Below are positions 62,491 through 64,000 of a stretch of DNA of 64,000 nucleotides, piece by piece (position 1 is the stretch's first letter; each line of letters opens with the position of its first letter). Source of the stretch: Butyrivibrio sp. X503 (lineage in GTDB: Bacteria; Bacillota; Clostridia; Lachnospirales; Lachnospiraceae); NCBI RefSeq assembly GCF_003625475.1, contig NZ_RAIQ01000002.1:124001-188000 (forward strand). Reading direction: 5' to 3'. A model generated the notes under the pieces. It saw nothing but the letters and a program-made list of their open reading frames with translations. It had not been told where the DNA came from and ran no database searches. A program made the translations under genes and the position numbers.

Positions 62491-62876
62491 CTTATATTGA
62501 CGGGAAGTCAGATTGGATAGATCTTAGAAGTGCTGAGGACATTGACCTTAAGCAGGGAGAATTTAAGCTTGTTCCTTTGGGAATTGCAATGGAGATTCCT
62601 GAAGGATATGAAGCACACATTGTTCCAAGAAGTTCTACATTTAAAAATTTCGGCGTTATTCAGGCCAATCACATGGGAGTTGTCGATCATTCATATTGCG
62701 GAGACAACGATCAATGGTTTATGCCTGTTATCGCAATGAGAGATACACACATTGGTTTTAATGACAGGATATGTCAGTTTAGGATCATGGAGAATCAGCC
62801 CGCCATTGTATTTGACGAGTGTGATCACCTTGAAGGTACCGACAGAGGTGGCTTTGGTTCGACAGGAAAGAACTGA
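62439..62876 (+). CDS. dut: dUTP diphosphatase
   Basis: A 145-residue trimeric dUTPase that removes dUTP and supplies dUMP. Motif 1 is [10 protein letters not shown], motif 2 [11 protein letters not shown], motif 3 [14 protein letters not shown], motif 4 [12 protein letters not shown] and motif 5 RGGFGSTG. All five are intact. ATG 62439 follows GGAGGAG; the TTG start at 62427 precedes it. The gene overlaps the 3' end of the pseudo-P-ATPase gene in another frame by 52 bp, so the two are co-transcribed. The overlap is larger than in most operons here. Confidence 0.95.
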   Translation: MEKKIKIKYFNDKLEKLTYIDGKSDWIDLRSAEDIDLKQGEFKLVPLGIAMEIPEGYEAHIVPRSSTFKNFGVIQANHMGVVDHSYCGDNDQWFMPVIAMRDTHIGFNDRICQFRIMENQPAIVFDECDHLEGTDRGGFGSTGKN

Positions 62877-62910
62877 CGAGAGCGCTTTTTCTTTTAACTA
62901 ATACGAAGTA

Positions 62911-62938
62911 TTGAAAAAATGGCATTCTGTGCTACAAT
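62911..62938 (+). promoter_or_regulatory. Promoter of gltX
   Basis: TTGAAA (62911-62916), 16 bp, TACAAT (62933-62938). The leader to gltX is about 45 nt. Confidence 0.65.
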
Positions 62939-62986
62939 TATAAATCGTTTGAATATAGAAAATACATAATAAACAGAGGTTTGAAA

Positions 62987-64000
62987 ATGGCTAAAATTCG
63001 TACAAGATATGCACCGAGCCCAACGGGACGTATGCATGTCGGCAACTTGAGAACGGCTCTTTATGCTTATCTTATAACAAAGCATGAGGGCGGCGATTAT
63101 ATTCTTAGAATTGAAGATACAGATCAGGAGCGCTATGTTGAGGGTGCTACGGAGATCATATACAAGACACTTAAGGATACTGGACTTATCCATGATGAAG
63201 GTCCCGATGTCGGCGGAGATGTCGGCCCTTACGTTCAGAGTGAGAGACAAAAGGCCGGTATTTATATGACCTATGCAAAAGAGCTTGTGGAGAAGGGGGA
63301 AGCTTATTATTGCTTCTGCGACCAGGAGAGACTTGCTTCTCTTGTTCAGGTCGTTGAAGGAAAAGAGATAAGTGTTTACGACAAGCATTGTCTTTCTCTT
63401 TCAAAAGAAGAAGTTGAGAAGAATCTTGCAGAGGGTAAGCCTTTTGTTATCAGACAGAACAACCCTACAGAGGGAACAACAACCTTCCACGACGAGCTTT
63501 ATGGAGATGTAACGGTTGATAATAAAGAACTTGATGACATGATCCTTATTAAATCAGACGGTTATCCTACATATAACTTTGCCAACGTTGTTGATGACCA
63601 TCTCATGGGAATCACACACGTTGTAAGAGGTAACGAGTATATCTCTTCATCGCCTAAGTACAACAGACTTTACGATGCTTTCGGATGGGAGATTCCTAAG
63701 TATATTCATTGTCCTCTTATCACTGATGAGGAGCACAAGAAGCTCTCTAAGAGAAGCGGACATTCTTCATTTGAAGATCTTATCGAGCAGGGATTTTTAC
63801 CTGAGGCAGTTGTTAACTTTGTAGCGCTTCTTGGATGGTCTCCCGAGGATAACAACGAGATCATGAGCCTTGATGAGCTTATCGAGAAGTTTGATTACAG
63901 ACGTATCAATAAGTCACCCGCCGTATTTGACTACACCAAGCTTAAGTGGATGAACGGGGAGTATCTCAAGAAGATGGACGAAGATGAGTTCTTCAAGACA
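62987..64000 (+). CDS. gltX: Glutamyl-tRNA synthetase, N-terminal part (runs off window)
   Basis: 338 codons without a stop reach the window end. The class Ib synthetase signatures are [19 protein letters not shown] (HIGH as HVGN), [15 protein letters not shown] and the KMSKS loop as [10 protein letters not shown] near residue 252. It charges tRNA-Glu (and perhaps tRNA-Gln in organisms using the amidotransferase route). The remaining third, including the anticodon-binding domain, is outside the window. It has its own promoter, TTGAAA-16 bp-TACAAT. Confidence 0.97.
   Translation, partial: MAKIRTRYAPSPTGRMHVGNLRTALYAYLITKHEGGDYILRIEDTDQERYVEGATEIIYKTLKDTGLIHDEGPDVGGDVGPYVQSERQKAGIYMTYAKELVEKGEAYYCFCDQERLASLVQVVEGKEISVYDKHCLSLSKEEVEKNLAEGKPFVIRQNNPTEGTTTFHDELYGDVTVDNKELDDMILIKSDGYPTYNFANVVDDHLMGITHVVRGNEYISSSPKYNRLYDAFGWEIPKYIHCPLITDEEHKKLSKRSGHSSFEDLIEQGFLPEAVVNFVALLGWSPEDNNEIMSLDELIEKFDYRRINKSPAVFDYTKLKWMNGEYLKKMDEDEFFKT

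Overview
This is a bacterial chromosome segment of moderate GC content. It has strong AGGAGG-type ribosome binding sites, tight operons, Clostridia-type gene order (rimM/rplS/lepB/rbgA/rnhB/yraN; DUF512-der-plsY-gpsA), a T-box, a THF riboswitch and an indolepyruvate:ferredoxin oxidoreductase. These point to an anaerobic low-GC Firmicute, most likely a Lachnospiraceae member of the Butyrivibrio/Pseudobutyrivibrio kind. That placement rests on gene order and protein style only; no search was run. No prophage, IS element, CRISPR array, tRNA or rRNA was seen.

Layout. 0-6.4 kb: end of rimM, then a nucleoside salvage and uptake operon (uridine phosphorylase, BMP-type lipoprotein, double ABC ATPase, two permeases, cytidine deaminase). 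6.4-13.4 kb: rplS under its own promoter, two signal peptidases around rbgA, rnhB, a FliK-like/FlhB-like orphan pair, yraN and a YfiH/LACC1-type enzyme. 13.4-16.6 kb: a two-component system behind TTAAGA repeats. 16.7-22.4 kb: an unusual PRPP synthetase divergent from a DUF512 radical-SAM-like gene, then der, plsY and gpsA. 22.5-27.9 kb: an AT-rich run of small membrane, zinc-ribbon and lipoprotein genes of unknown function.

27.9-30.5 kb: THF riboswitch and folT, then a tyrosine T-box, two tandem hairpins and tyrS. 30.4-34.7 kb: a duplicated gene fragment, a homocysteine methyltransferase homologue, an extra RsmH paralogue and unknown genes. 34.7-39.9 kb: an MFS exporter with an XRE regulator, then a CadC/SmtB-type sensor, a stand-alone HMA metallochaperone and a P1B-ATPase. 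39.9-45.5 kb: a serine hydrolase, punA, a membrane-anchored MutS-like ATPase, rnhA and a phosphoesterase.

45.7-49.7 kb: three secreted proteins: an acidic internally duplicated repeat protein, a transglutaminase-like protein, and a metallopeptidase-like protein carrying a degenerate copy of the same transglutaminase region. 49.7-54.9 kb: an Fsa-type transaldolase; an SSS symporter, epimerase and amidohydrolase set; a membrane zinc-ribbon-GNAT fusion. 54.9-64 kb: iorA-iorB-paaK-ACT for aryl-pyruvate metabolism, a divergent acyl-CoA synthetase-like gene, a P-type ATPase homologue whose catalytic Asp is Asn, dUTPase, and the start of gltX.

The best candidates for undescribed biology are the secreted transglutaminase/metallopeptidase/repeat-protein locus, the apparently dead P-type ATPase overlapping dut, the covarying tandem hairpins in the tyrS leader, and the membrane-tethered MutS homologue.
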